Assembly (NCBI RefSeq): GCF_003182355.1
Contig: NZ_QGTW01000001.1
Coordinates: 829,642-893,641 of the forward strand
Direction of reading: 5' to 3'
Source of the DNA: Cytobacillus oceanisediminis
GTDB taxonomy: Bacteria; Bacillota; Bacilli; Bacillales; Cytobacillaceae
Length of the DNA: 64,000 nt
Positions 44,155-54,609 of the stretch are shown piece by piece. A model generated the notes under the pieces. The model searched no databases, was not told the origin of the DNA, and was given only the letters and a program-made list of their open reading frames with translations. The first letter of the stretch is position 1. Each line of letters starts with the position of its first letter. The position numbers and the translations under genes were made by a program.

Positions 44155-44928
44155 TTAGAATGCGCTTTTCTCCGTTGACTTCTTGCCCGGTGCAAACCAA
44201 CCGATTAGGGCAATACCAACCAATACTCCATAGAAAACCAATGTCCAAGCTGTACTATGGGGAAAATGATGATCTAAGATACCAATATCCTCGTGTGCAA
44301 GTGTAATTACAGCAAGTTTGACACCAACCCAGGCAACAATTGCATATGCTGTTGTTTCCAAAGCTGGACGTTTATCAAGGAGCTGCACAAACCAGGTTGC
44401 CGCATATTTAATCAAGATAAGACCAGCAATCCCTCCAAGTACAATCACGATAAACTGTCCTCCATCCATGCCTCCAAAGTCTTCAAGTGGTGAATCTGGA
44501 AGACCAAGGGCAAGAGCAACAGCTGCGAGAATGGAATCAATGGCAAAAGCGAGATCTGCTAAAGCAATTTTCCCTACTGTAGGCCAGAATCCTTTCCCAG
44601 CGGATTCCTCTTCAACTTCCTTTTGGATATTCTCATTTTCTTTTCCAAACCGGGCTTGAATGACATGCTTTAAGCCCAGGTAAAGAAGATAAGCTGCTCC
44701 TATCGCCTGTATCTGCCAAACGTTTGCGATAAAAGAAATTGCAAATAGCGCAGCAAATCGGAAAGCGAACGCCATGATAATTCCGTAAGTTATAGCTCTT
44801 TTTTTCTGATCTTCGGGTAAATGCTTGGCTATTACAGCAAGAACAAGGGCATTGTCAGCCGATAACAAACCTTCTAGTCCTATTAAGATTAACAGTGCCC
44901 AAGCATACTCCAGCCAAAGTGACTCCAT
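44155..44928 (-). CDS. TerC family membrane protein
   Basis: A 257-residue TerC protein, similar in length and sequence to B. subtilis YceF and YkoY (MeeF, MeeY), which export manganese and metallate secreted proteins. Seven or so helices hold the conserved acidic motifs GLEGLLSADNALVLAVI and ALADLAFAIDSILAAVAL. ATG 44928 follows GAAAGGAGAGAGG. No yybP-ykoY manganese riboswitch is visible upstream, which argues for YceF-like rather than YkoY-like control. Substrate is inferred from relatives. Confidence 0.88.
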   Translation of the reverse strand: MESLWLEYAWALLILIGLEGLLSADNALVLAVIAKHLPEDQKKRAITYGIIMAFAFRFAALFAISFIANVWQIQAIGAAYLLYLGLKHVIQARFGKENENIQKEVEEESAGKGFWPTVGKIALADLAFAIDSILAAVALALGLPDSPLEDFGGMDGGQFIVIVLGGIAGLILIKYAATWFVQLLDKRPALETTAYAIVAWVGVKLAVITLAHEDIGILDHHFPHSTAWTLVFYGVLVGIALIGWFAPGKKSTEKSAF

Positions 44929-45246
44929 ACACCTCTCTCCTTTCTAAAAAACTTTAAAGGTTCTCTAACAATAGAGTTGCCAATTATGTTACAAGAAATC
45001 CTTGATAATATCGCTTAAATTATTTTTATAGCTCCTTTCATCTGCATTTTTTCTTATCACTATTAACTTCTTTGGTTCAACAAACTTTAAAATAACAAGT
45101 ACTTAAATTTTTGTACTGAGCTGCTTTCACCGGTAATTTCCATTGCCTATATCAATACCTTTTCCGGGTTGATAATAAACTTTTTATAATTTTGGAACCT
45201 GTTAACAATTTTTTTAGTGACCTTTCGTTTAGGAAAAAGAAAAAAA
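44929..45246. other. Intergenic region upstream of the TerC gene
   Basis: About 320 AT-rich bases holding the terC promoter. I see no riboswitch-like conserved block and no ORF with a ribosome binding site. Confidence 0.4.
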
Positions 45247-45262
45247 GGCTACCTCAGTAGCC
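45247..45262 (-). terminator. Terminator of the 6-phospho-beta-glucosidase gene
   Basis: GGCTAC and GTAGCC form a 6-bp stem with a 4-nt loop, followed on the minus strand by TTTTTTTCT. Confidence 0.75.
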
Positions 45263-45278
45263 CTCAGCAAAACCGACA

Positions 45279-46784
<1,506 letters not shown>

Positions 46785-46886
46785 TTATAAAATATGGGAA
46801 AAGACTATAATAGAATGTTAACTGCATTTAGCAGGATAGTAAATGAACGCAGATCATCCAGTTTTTAATAACGGAAAAAGGGATTT

Positions 46887-46902
46887 GTTACATTCGTGTA
46901 AC
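46887..46902. promoter_or_regulatory. Palindrome between the GH1 and RpiR genes
   Basis: GTTACATTCGTGTAAC is a 6-bp dyad with a 4-bp centre, located in the divergent intergenic region 72 bp before the RpiR start. A candidate RpiR-type operator. Confidence 0.45.
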
Positions 46903-46973
46903 GCCTTGTTTCTCACTGAACCGTTGTGTTAAAATGCGGATATTCATTTTTTACTGAAGGGGAAACTAGATCA

Positions 46974-47699
46974 ATGTTTACAAACGACATAATCGCATCT
47001 TTTAATGAATTAGAAACTTCTTTATACAACTATATTTCTCAAAACAGTGAAAAAGTCCCTTATATGCGAATTCGTGAACTTGCAGATGAAACCCATGTAT
47101 CAACAGCTACCATTTTACGTTTTTGCAGGAAGCTGAACTGTGAAGGTTTTTCCGAGTTTAAAGTAAAGCTTAAATTGTATTTACAAGAGAATAAAAAGAC
47201 GATCATTAAAAGTTCCCACCAATCAATAGTCGAGTTTTTTGAGCGAACTCTTAAAGGTAATTTAGAGGAAAAAATTAGGGAGGCTGCAAATCTCGTTATT
47301 AAAGCAGATAACGTTATTTTTATTGGGATCGGCAGCTCTGGTATACTTGCTGAATACGGAGCAAGATATTTTTCTAGCTTAGGTAAATTCTCACTGTATA
47401 TTAAAGATCCTCACTTTCCGATCCACTCTAAACTCAGGAATAATAGCGTTACCATTGCTTTATCTGTCTCCGGAGAAACTAATTTTACAGTCACTCATCT
47501 AAACCAGCTTAAACAAGAAGGCAGTAAAATCGTTAGTATTACTAATAGTAAACTCTCAACCATTGCCAAAATATCTGATGTAAACATCGCCTATTATGTA
47601 ACCGAGGAATTTTTTGAAGAATCCAATGTAACTACACAAGTACCTGTTGTTTACATTTTAGAATCAATAGCACGGGAAATCCATAAGCTTAATGAATAG
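46974..47699 (+). CDS. RpiR family transcriptional regulator
   Basis: A 241-residue regulator with an N-terminal RpiR helix-turn-helix (about 1-75; NYISQNSEKVPYMRIRELADE, HVSTATILRFCRKLNCEGFSEF) and a C-terminal sugar isomerase (SIS) domain (about 105-230) with FIGIGSSGILAEYGARYF and ALSVSGETNFTVTHL, which bind sugar phosphates. ATG 46974 follows AAGGGG at rather long spacing; the frame is open 16 codons upstream without support. Divergent orientation suggests it controls the 6-phospho-beta-glucosidase gene in response to a phosphorylated sugar. Confidence 0.9.
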   Translation: MFTNDIIASFNELETSLYNYISQNSEKVPYMRIRELADETHVSTATILRFCRKLNCEGFSEFKVKLKLYLQENKKTIIKSSHQSIVEFFERTLKGNLEEKIREAANLVIKADNVIFIGIGSSGILAEYGARYFSSLGKFSLYIKDPHFPIHSKLRNNSVTIALSVSGETNFTVTHLNQLKQEGSKIVSITNSKLSTIAKISDVNIAYYVTEEFFEESNVTTQVPVVYILESIAREIHKLNE

Positions 47700-47769
47700 G
47701 AAGGAAATTCATCAAAAAGAAAGGCTGTTTTCGCAAACTTTGTTGCTTTTTTAACAAGTAGTGAGGAGA

Positions 47770-47822
47770 GGTTGATTTCCGCTCCTCCCGCTGGAGTCTT
47801 GCACCTTATGCTCCAATCAACC
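47770..47822. repeat. Intergenic hairpin element
   Basis: GGTTGATT...AATCAACC encloses an inner CGCTCC/GGAG-type pairing in a 53-bp stem-loop. Elements with a GGTTGATTTCCGCTCC core are common between genes in several bacilli as far as I recall. No second copy is seen in this window. Confidence 0.4.
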
Positions 47823-47892
47823 AACCTTATTTATCAATGTTTTTTAATCACAAAATCTATTAAAAAACAATTTATTAGAATGGAGCCTAAAG

Positions 47893-47923
47893 AAAAGACA
47901 CTGGTCATACACCGGTGTCTTTT
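47893..47923 (+). terminator. Hairpin downstream of the RpiR gene
   Basis: AAAAGACACTGGT pairs (one mismatch) with ACCGGTGTCTTTT around a 5-nt loop, followed by T-rich DNA. It lies in the 366-base gap before the transporter gene, where I see no ORF with support. Confidence 0.65.
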
Positions 47924-48065
47924 CGGTGATTGAAGTATTTCAATACATGGGTTGCATACAAGAACAATTCTTAGGATTCTCTGCTGGACATCCTCCCTCC
48001 CCTGGCGTATACTAGCCATATTTATGTAAAAGATTAGCAGTTTTACAGAAAGAAAGGTGTTTGTA

Positions 48066-49301
48066 ATGTTTCATAATCCAACAGGAAAAGAACGGATTGC
48101 CCTGGCTTTTCTCCTTAGCATGCTCGGAATTCTGGGGCCATTCAATATTGATATGTATTTACCGAGCTTTCCGGATATTGCGGAGGATTTGAGTGCGCGT
48201 GCCTCACTTGTTCAGCTGAGTTTAACGGCGTGTTTGATCGGGCTTGCCGTTGGACAGGTTATCGTTGGGCCACTTAGTGATGCCCATGGACGAAGAAAGC
48301 CTCTTTTAATTGGCATTTCTCTTTTTGCACTATCCTCCCTTTTATGTGCGATTGCTCCAAATATCACAACCTTTATTGCTGCCCGCTTTCTGCAGGGCTT
48401 AACCGCTTCAGCCGGGATTGTCCTCTCTCGTGCAGTTGTTCGCGATGTGTTCAGCGGAAAAGAACTGACAAAATTTTTCGCACTGCTGATGGTTATCAAT
48501 GCCACAGCTCCCATGATTGCGCCAATGACAGGCGGAGCACTTCTGCTTCTGCCTTTCGCCAGCTGGGAAACCATATTTTATTTTCTATGCCTGCTTGGGA
48601 TTTTTATTACGATGGTAATCTACTTGCGTTTAAAAGAAACGCTTCCGCCAGAAAAACGGGTTCCCAGCTCGATCGGGAATTCAGTTAGGAGTATGGGGGG
48701 CTTGTTCAAGGACCGTTCATTCATTGGCTATGCTTTAATTGTAGGGTTTATTCATGGGGGAAGCTTTGCTTATGTCTCCGGAACGCCTTTCGTTTATCAG
48801 GGGATTTATGGGGTTTCGCCACAGGTTTTTAGCATACTTTTTGGCATTAATGGCTTGGCCATTATTACAGGGAGCTTCCTTATCGGCCGATTTGCGGGAA
48901 TTATCCCGGAAAGGAGCCTGCTGCGAACAGCAGTCTGTATCGCTGTTAGCGCCACCTCTGTACTTTTGGTTATGACGATTATCAAGGGACCGCTGTTCAT
49001 GCTTGTCATCCCCATCTTCATTTACATGACTTCCATGGGGATGATCATTACAAGCTCATTTACACTGGCTATGAAAAATCAGGGACAGCGTGCTGGAAGC
49101 GCTAGCGCTGTGATCGGCATGCTGCCTTTAGTGCTCGGTTCAGCTGTCTCCCCTCTTGTCAGCATTGATGAAACAACCGCTGTCCCAATGGGAACCATAT
49201 TATTTGTCACTTCTTTTATTGGCTTCATCGCCTTTTTCACATTGACAAAAGAAAAAAATAAAAGAAGCAGCACAAACTTGAATTTGCATGCGGAGGGGTA
49301 A
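48066..49301 (+). CDS. Bcr/CflA-type multidrug efflux transporter (MFS)
   Basis: A 411-residue, 12-helix major facilitator of the drug:proton antiporter subgroup Bcr/CflA. The start has the subgroup block LGPFNIDMYLPSFPDIAEDL, then the MFS motif GQVIVGPLSDAHGRRKPLL and the motif ARFLQGLTASAGIVLSRAVVRD. ATG 48066 follows AAAGGTGTTTGTA; a GTG three codons upstream lies in the ribosome binding site. Monocistronic. Relatives export bicyclomycin, chloramphenicol or cysteine; the substrate here is not known. Confidence 0.9.
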   Translation: MFHNPTGKERIALAFLLSMLGILGPFNIDMYLPSFPDIAEDLSARASLVQLSLTACLIGLAVGQVIVGPLSDAHGRRKPLLIGISLFALSSLLCAIAPNITTFIAARFLQGLTASAGIVLSRAVVRDVFSGKELTKFFALLMVINATAPMIAPMTGGALLLLPFASWETIFYFLCLLGIFITMVIYLRLKETLPPEKRVPSSIGNSVRSMGGLFKDRSFIGYALIVGFIHGGSFAYVSGTPFVYQGIYGVSPQVFSILFGINGLAIITGSFLIGRFAGIIPERSLLRTAVCIAVSATSVLLVMTIIKGPLFMLVIPIFIYMTSMGMIITSSFTLAMKNQGQRAGSASAVIGMLPLVLGSAVSPLVSIDETTAVPMGTILFVTSFIGFIAFFTLTKEKNKRSSTNLNLHAEG

Positions 49302-49318
49302 TTCCCCCCCGTATTTTT

Positions 49319-49676
49319 TCAGAGTCTTACTTCATAACTTCCTCTAATATGTATGGAAGTTCCCTCAGTTTCTTCATCATCAAGCCACTGCCATTTTTCA
49401 TATAACATGGTACGCCCATCTGGCAAGATTTTAGGTGTAGATATGCATGTACCACCTCTAATTTCATTTTTTCTATTCACGTGATTGTATCTAAACTCTA
49501 AGCTACTATCCTCTTTTACCAAGCCGATAAGCGTTCCTTGTATAATCTCTCCCCCGCTATAGGTCGCAGAAATAATACCCCCTTCTTGTTTGTAATTGAA
49601 AAAATACCTTGGAAGAAACTTCCCCATTGGCTGTATTTTCAACTGAAACAAATGTACGGCCATTATAATACATCAT
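49319..49676 (-). pseudogene. DUF-type small beta protein (often called n-acetylglutamate synthase), frameshifted
   Basis: Start ATG 49676 after AAAAGGGGATGG gives [20 protein letters not shown] and a few residues more; at a run of six A (49599-49604 on the plus strand) the frame shifts and the normal continuation is [40 protein letters not shown], and the end EKWQWLDD. The joined protein is about 118 residues and matches small proteins widely but doubtfully labelled n-acetylglutamate synthase in bacilli. The single indel in a homopolymer could be a sequencing error, in which case this is an intact gene. It overlaps the end of the next gene by 14 bases. Confidence 0.75.
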
Positions 49677-50286
49677 ATGATCCATCCCCTTTTAAATATT
49701 CTACGTTTTGATCTCTATTGCGTTTAAATGCAAAGATAACTAAATACAAACTTATAACAAGTATAACCAGACAGTAGGTGAGATTTTGCGAGATTCCCAC
49801 AATATCACCCCAGCTGTCTTTCCCGTTAACTAGGAGCTGAAACACTAAACCTCCCAATAATATCAATAATGCATACTTGGATTTTTTCGATAAGAAACCT
49901 AAACTCCCGCCAAGAATTCCGCCAATAGCAGACGTACCAAACCAAATCGCATAAATGATCGCTTGCTCTTTAAACGGGAGTGGAATCGTGTCAACCTTAT
50001 AAAAAAAATAAAATGTAATAGAAGCAATTGTATAAATGGAACCTAGGAATGCAGCTTCTTTCATATCCTTTGCAAATAAATACCCAACTAGCAGCGCAAG
50101 GATAAACCACATTGGCAACGAGTTGATCATGATGTCCAAATACGAAATAATAAATTCAAGGATTGTAACACCATCACCTAAATAGGGAAGATTGTCAGAA
50201 ATAACGGAGAAAACAGCAACAATTAACCCAACAATAAGCATAAATTTAATTAAGCTGCTCCGAGTATTTGTATATTTTGCCACCAA
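49663..50286 (-). CDS. Multi-pass membrane protein
   Basis: A 207-residue membrane protein with about six helices ([103 protein letters not shown]) and a polar C-terminus. TTG 50286 is chosen because of AAAGGAG nine bases upstream; GTG 50283 is nearly as good. It overlaps the frameshifted gene downstream. It resembles unnamed bacillar membrane proteins; function unknown. Confidence 0.72.
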   Translation of the reverse strand: MVAKYTNTRSSLIKFMLIVGLIVAVFSVISDNLPYLGDGVTILEFIISYLDIMINSLPMWFILALLVGYLFAKDMKEAAFLGSIYTIASITFYFFYKVDTIPLPFKEQAIIYAIWFGTSAIGGILGGSLGFLSKKSKYALLILLGGLVFQLLVNGKDSWGDIVGISQNLTYCLVILVISLYLVIFAFKRNRDQNVEYLKGDGSYDVL

Positions 50287-50353
50287 GAAAGATTGCTCCT
50301 TTATTTTAAAATTCAAAGTTAACGCTGCCTGTCTTATCTTTTAGTAAATATAA

Positions 50354-50905
50354 CTATACTTTCTTAATATCTCCTTTAATGATTGAGTACATATATAAAT
50401 CATCGAATTTGCCGCGTGTATATTCATAATGCCGCAGCAACCCCTCTCTTATAAAACCCTGTCTTTCAACCAGCTTTTGCGAAGATAGATTGGGAGGTTC
50501 AATCAATGCCTCTATTCTCTCTAACTGAAGGTTTTCAAAACCATACTTAACAACGGCTGCCACTGCTTCACTGGCAATTCCTTTCCCCCAATATTCTTTG
50601 CTCAATTCATATCCAATTTCACTGCGATAATGTTTGGCTGCCCTATTAAGAAAACCGCAGCTTCCTATTATCTTTCCGGATTCTTTAAGTGCAATTCCCC
50701 ATCTAATTCCCGTACCTTGTTCATATATGGATTGATACCATTCGATCTCTTCATTGACCTCTTTAATCGTTTGGCAGGGGTCGATCCCCATATGTTTGAC
50801 AACTTCTATATCTGACAGATAGGCCAGCATATCATGAGCATCTTCTTTTGTTACCTCTCTTAAAATTAGCCTTTTTGTTTCAAGTTTAGGAAATCCGTTT
50901 CGCAA
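50354..50905 (-). CDS. GNAT acetyltransferase (RimJ/RimL-like)
   Basis: A 183-residue N-acetyltransferase of the RimJ-like group. The start LETKRLILREVTKEDAHDML is the subgroup hallmark; the acetyl-CoA site is in EIGYELSKEYWGKGIASEAV (about 96-115), followed by LQLERIEALIEPPNLSSQKLVERQGFIREG. TTG 50905 is probable. Substrate may be a protein N-terminus or a small molecule; unknown. Not in an evident operon. Confidence 0.88.
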   Translation of the reverse strand: MRNGFPKLETKRLILREVTKEDAHDMLAYLSDIEVVKHMGIDPCQTIKEVNEEIEWYQSIYEQGTGIRWGIALKESGKIIGSCGFLNRAAKHYRSEIGYELSKEYWGKGIASEAVAAVVKYGFENLQLERIEALIEPPNLSSQKLVERQGFIREGLLRHYEYTRGKFDDLYMYSIIKGDIKKV

Positions 50906-51102
50906 AAATACCCTTCCTCTCCTTATTTATATGAGTTTGCTTATTTACCACTATACCAAATATCAATCAATCAGAAGGAATAAAAATCCAATCCATACTA
51001 ATAAGTGGTAAATACTTCAAACTAACCCATTTCTATGGTAAACTCTATAATTAAGCAATTGCCAATGATATACATAAGTGTTCAATATAGAGAAGGATTT
51101 TT

Positions 51103-51611
51103 GTGAAATGATATGTATTAAGGATGCTGTTGCATGCTGCTATTGTTCTCTCAGCATGCAGCAGTGAAAAAGAGGAGGTAACAGCTAAAACACCTGCCAA
51201 GGAAAAGGAAAAACCGGAAGAAAATCAGGAATCCATTTTATCAGAATCAGAGAATACTAGTTTGGAAGTGTCCCAGGAAAGTTTGCTGAACATGCCGCCT
51301 GGAACGCTCATGGACAGACTTTCTTACGAAGAGTACATCGAAGAAGTTGGATTTAATTCACCTGAAACAGATCCTGAGCTTAAAAACAAGATGGCGCCCA
51401 GGCTTGAAGAATTGGCAAAAGAAACAACAGAAACCGATTCAATCAAGAAAGGCCTGGTTGTGCTGCTTGCCAGTCCGCACTATAAAGATGTCATTGAAAA
51501 AGCAAATGCTTATGAACCGGATTTTGAGGAACCCTACCTGCCTGATCCTGCCAAGTCGAATGGGTCGAGAAAATGAAGGCATTGAAAAAAGAGGGCGGGG
51601 ATATTTGGTAA
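51103..51611 (+). pseudogene. Lipoprotein gene with two lesions
   Basis: GTG 51103 after AGAAGGA starts the frame Met-Lys, then a TGA at 51109, then YVLRMLLHAAIVLSACSSEKEE, a normal lipoprotein signal with lipobox LSAC. The mature part is acidic (NQESILSESENTSLEVSQES) followed by a helical domain (DRLSYEEYIEEVGFNSPETD). Near 51553 a one-base loss moves the frame; the better continuation is QVEWVEKMKALKKEGGDIW, ending at 51611. The intact gene would encode about 168 residues of unknown function. Initiation at the in-frame ATG 51124 would give a truncated signal. Confidence 0.6.
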
Positions 51612-51642
51612 TTAAGCTGGCAGGCAACGAGGTTACCGGACT

Positions 51643-51675
51643 ACGCTCGGAGACTATTTGCTCTGAGCGTTTTTA
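51643..51675 (+). terminator. Terminator after the lipoprotein gene
   Basis: ACGCTCGGAG pairs (one mismatch) with CTCTGAGCGT, followed by TTTTTATT. Confidence 0.85.
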
Positions 51676-51697
51676 TTAAATTAAAATATCCGTTTCT

Positions 51698-52006
51698 TTA
51701 AGAAGCATTAAATGTTCCCTCAAAATAAACAGCAAGGAAAAAGCCTATTACAAATATGGAAACCACAAAGGAAAAGATCGTAATCACAACTTTCAGTTTA
51801 GTTGAAATACCTTTAAACCGTTCAAATAAATTAAGGGCTAATCGAAAATACGAAAACACAATAATTAACAGGATTATCGTCCTGACAATGTCCGAATGAC
51901 TATAGTCACTCAAAGGCTTCCGAAAATTATCATCTGCATAAAAGAAAGATAACTGAAAAATGGCATGTAAGAAAAAACTGTATAGGAAAAAATTTATGAA
52001 CTTCAA
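51698..52006 (-). CDS. Hypothetical membrane protein, 102 residues
   Basis: Three hydrophobic segments (about 3-22, 41-60, 72-94) with polar loops containing RKPLSDYSHSDIVRT and ERFKGISTKLK. TTG 52006 follows AGAAGGAAACC. No family recognised; it converges on the broken lipoprotein gene. Confidence 0.6.
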   Translation of the reverse strand: MKFINFFLYSFFLHAIFQLSFFYADDNFRKPLSDYSHSDIVRTIILLIIVFSYFRLALNLFERFKGISTKLKVVITIFSFVVSIFVIGFFLAVYFEGTFNAS

Positions 52007-52163
52007 ATGATTGGTTTCCTTCTGATAGTCGTTACTCCTATTTTTACAATTTATTCTTAAGCTACAGCGATCGGGTTAAATTTGAATAATTTTCAAATAT
52101 ATGTTTTACAAAAACAACAGCGGGAATGAACAAAATAACTAACCAATGCCACTGGGAGGTGTA

Positions 52164-52274
52164 ATGATGAATTTTCTCTGTTACAAGGCAATGGAAGCAT
52201 TTAAAAAAGATGCTGAACGCCAGACAACAGGCAAACTTCAAACAGTAAAATCAAATGATAAAAAGCCCAAATAA
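52164..52274 (+). CDS. Small protein, 36 residues
   Basis: ATG 52164 with a strong CTGGGAGGTGTA ribosome binding site opens 36 codons (MMNFLCYKAMEAFKKDAERQ, then TTGK... with a basic end). A terminator follows 38 nt later. It is probably real. Family not recognised. Confidence 0.6.
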   Translation: MMNFLCYKAMEAFKKDAERQTTGKLQTVKSNDKKPK

Positions 52275-52311
52275 ATTTGATTACATTTGAAAAGTTCATT
52301 TGTTTAACCCC

Positions 52312-52335
52312 GTCATCCCTTTGGATGACTTTTTT
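52312..52335 (+). terminator. Terminator of the 36-residue gene
   Basis: GTCATCC and GGATGAC with a 4-nt loop, followed by TTTTTTAG. Confidence 0.85.
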
Positions 52336-52431
52336 AGTTTCTTTTTTGTTTTATATATTCATTAACGACCTTTTTTAGGGTTCATCAAGAGAAGTACTCT
52401 TTTCCGGCTTTTTTTTGCTTCAAACAAAATA

Positions 52432-52449
52432 GCTGCCATGAATGGCAGC
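52432..52449 (-). terminator. Terminator of the two-gene membrane operon
   Basis: GCTGCCAT pairs with ATGGCAGC around two bases, followed by TATTTTGTTT on the minus strand, 15 nt after the stop codon. Confidence 0.75.
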
Positions 52450-52463
52450 ACGTATTAAAACCC

Positions 52464-52973
52464 TTATTCCACTGCCCAGACTTGTTCTTTCGCCTTAAGC
52501 AGCTGAATATAAATTCCTGTTATCGTCTGGGTGAATAAGAAGATTGGGAATGAATGGGCCAGGCGGTAACCATTTTGCATAGTTAAAATTCCCGCCTTTG
52601 TCAAAAGCCATTGAAATGCGACTCCCAATAAAGCCCAGACCAAAACATAAAGAATGAAAGTCTTTTTGCTGATCCTAAACCTTTCGTAAAAATAAAAAAA
52701 GAAGTACCCAAAAGGAGCAAACAACAAATAATAAATAACATCTGTCACTTCATAATTATTTAAATCATTTACCCTATAAAAATCTGTCTGTCCTCCGCCA
52801 ATCGTGAAATCATATAAGACCCCTATAGTAAGTCCCCAAAGCAAACTTAAAATTCTAATTTGAGGTGCAAGATTGTTGGGTTTCCTGCTCAAAAGAAAAT
52901 AGACCAAATAGGCGATACCAGTCATGATTAAAAGAATAACTTCATTCTGGTCGAAACTCTCCCAAAATTTCAT
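52464..52973 (-). CDS. CBO0543-type membrane protein
   Basis: A 169-residue protein with five hydrophobic helices (about 12-28, 38-55, 79-95, 106-122, 140-158), the second CBO0543-like protein of the window. The loop WGLTIGVLYDFTIGGGQTDFYRVNDLNNY is distinctive. ATG 52973 overlaps the preceding stop by four bases (ATGA), so translation is coupled. Function unknown. Confidence 0.72.
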   Translation of the reverse strand: MKFWESFDQNEVILLIMTGIAYLVYFLLSRKPNNLAPQIRILSLLWGLTIGVLYDFTIGGGQTDFYRVNDLNNYEVTDVIYYLLFAPFGYFFFYFYERFRISKKTFILYVLVWALLGVAFQWLLTKAGILTMQNGYRLAHSFPIFLFTQTITGIYIQLLKAKEQVWAVE

Positions 52974-53443
52974 GCTCCTCTCACCCCTTTTGTTTTGGTA
53001 TTTTCAAAATATTTTAAGGAGTAGCAGGCCAGTAGATGCAATATCGATAAGTAAATGATCTCATACAGGATGGTCCAGGTTTTATACTCCAAAATGTCAA
53101 AATAACGAGCAATTGCAATACTGAAGACAAGGAATAATACGGATAACGCCGTTTTGACCACTTTCGATCCGAAGGTATTCGCTGTTCTATAAAGATTTAT
53201 GGCTATCACAATCACTAATGGAAGCGTAATGCTGCGATGAATCAAAAAAGCGGTATAATCCAATGCCCGATCCGATATTTCAGCCAATTTCAATTCCTCA
53301 TATACAATCCACGTAACATTAATATTAAGAACAAGAGTAAACAAATATACAAAGGTATTTTCAATAAACGTTAGCTTCTTATTTATTACTGTATATAATA
53401 CCGTTATAAGCCAGGCCAAAAAGACTAAAAGGACAAACCCCAA
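52970..53443 (-). CDS. Membrane protein coupled to the CBO0543-type gene
   Basis: A 157-residue protein with about five helices (2-18, 29-50, 69-85, 98-112, 123-140) and a basic C-terminus (NTKTKGVRGA). TTG 53443 follows GGGGATGATG. It overlaps the next gene by ATGA, and the two products probably assemble together. I do not recognise a named family. Confidence 0.7.
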   Translation of the reverse strand: MGFVLLVFLAWLITVLYTVINKKLTFIENTFVYLFTLVLNINVTWIVYEELKLAEISDRALDYTAFLIHRSITLPLVIVIAINLYRTANTFGSKVVKTALSVLFLVFSIAIARYFDILEYKTWTILYEIIYLSILHLLACYSLKYFENTKTKGVRGA

Positions 53444-53510
53444 AACACATCATCCCCATATTTTTTTGTTAGTATTTACTGGGAAAATAGAGTTTATTCT
53501 ATACAAAAAA

Positions 53511-53533
53511 AAACGACAGCTGCCAGTCGTTTT
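53511..53533 (-). terminator. Terminator of the LacI-type gene
   Basis: AAACGAC pairs with GTCGTTT around an 8-nt loop, followed by TTTTTTTTT on the minus strand. Confidence 0.85.
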
Positions 53534-53560
53534 GATTTGAATTATTTAATTAACCCTGAG

Positions 53561-54523
53561 CTAAACGGTTTCCCGTTCGATCAATTTAACAACGATTTCT
53601 TCATGGGAATTTTCTTTATTATCTTTGGCTTGAAGAAATAATTTTCTTCCTATTTCAACTAAAGGGATTTCTAGTGTTGTGATGTGCATAATTTTAGCAA
53701 TCGGCTGATTATCGAATCCCATTATCGCTAGGTCATTGGGTATGCTAATGCCCTTTTCTTTACAAAAAGTTAAAATCCCGGCAGCCACAATGTCACTAGT
53801 AACTAATAATGCTGTTGGCGGGACGGACATTTGAGTTAAGCGCTGAACCACTTGAACTCCATCTTCAAAATTTAAACAGTCATAAAAAATATAATCTTGC
53901 TCATACGGTTCATTTATTTTATACAAAAAGTCTTTATAAGCCCTTCCTCTTTGCTGGCTATTTGCGCCCGATTTTCTGCCAATGCAATAACCGATTTTCT
54001 GATGGCCCTTTTTATGCAGAAACTCCAGTGCTTTAAAGAAGGTCTGATAATGGTCGATAAAGGTTGAAGAAACGTTTTGCTCCCTCGCATCTTCGCAAAG
54101 AACAATTGGACCATACTGCACATACTCATTGATCATATCCCATTCACAAACCCTGGAACAAATAATTAATGCATCTATCTGCTTAAGCTGGAGCATTTCT
54201 AATGCTTCAATTTCCCTGTTTACCTCGTAATTCGTTTGGAATAAGACTAATTTATAGTTGTTATTAACTGCTTCATTCGCTATCCCTTCGACTAACAGGC
54301 CAAAGTATGGATGATTTGTAAAAGGGACCACAACACCTATTAGGAGAGTTTCACCTTTACTTAAATGGACTGCATTAATGTTCCGCTGATAATTACATTC
54401 CTCAATCGCCCGCCTGACAGCTTCCTTTTTTTCTTTACTGACATAAGGATGATTGTTCAGTACACGGGATACGGTTGTAACAGATACTCCTGCCAACTTT
54501 GCTATATCTTTGATATTTGCCAC
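53561..54523 (-). CDS. LacI family transcriptional regulator
   Basis: A 320-residue regulator: helix-turn-helix at about 1-25 (MANIKDIAKLAGVSVTTVSRVL), hinge with NINAVHLSKGET, and a periplasmic-binding-like domain (LLIGVVVPFTNHPYFGLLVEG, IDALIICSR, GFDNQPIAKI, ITTLEIPLVEIGRKLF). It resembles CcpB and DegA types more than CcpA. GTG 54523 follows AAAGGTGAGTAA. A palindromic operator lies 34 bp upstream in the region shared with the divergent small membrane peptide gene, so it probably represses both. Confidence 0.9.
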   Translation of the reverse strand: MANIKDIAKLAGVSVTTVSRVLNNHPYVSKEKKEAVRRAIEECNYQRNINAVHLSKGETLLIGVVVPFTNHPYFGLLVEGIANEAVNNNYKLVLFQTNYEVNREIEALEMLQLKQIDALIICSRVCEWDMINEYVQYGPIVLCEDAREQNVSSTFIDHYQTFFKALEFLHKKGHQKIGYCIGRKSGANSQQRGRAYKDFLYKINEPYEQDYIFYDCLNFEDGVQVVQRLTQMSVPPTALLVTSDIVAAGILTFCKEKGISIPNDLAIMGFDNQPIAKIMHITTLEIPLVEIGRKLFLQAKDNKENSHEEIVVKLIERETV

Positions 54524-54556
54524 TTACTCACCTTTTTTCATTACTTTCCCTTGCTC

Positions 54557-54570
54557 TGAAACGCGTTTCA
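54557..54570. promoter_or_regulatory. LacI-type operator
   Basis: TGAAACGCGTTTCA is a perfect 14-bp palindrome. It does not fit the cre consensus at the centre. It lies between a possible -35 (TTGCTC) and -10 (TATGCT) of the plus-strand gene at 54610. Confidence 0.65.
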
Positions 54571-54609
54571 TCATTTATGCTTTCACTATCACAAAAGGAG
54601 GTATCCAAT

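Noticed and set aside
44929..45246. Manganese (yybP-ykoY) riboswitch before the TerC gene
   Set aside because: I searched by eye for the conserved paired internal-loop segments and did not find them.
54557..54570. cre site before the small membrane peptide
   Set aside because: TGAAACGCGTTTCA has GC where cre requires CG at positions 7-8; it fits a private LacI-type operator better.
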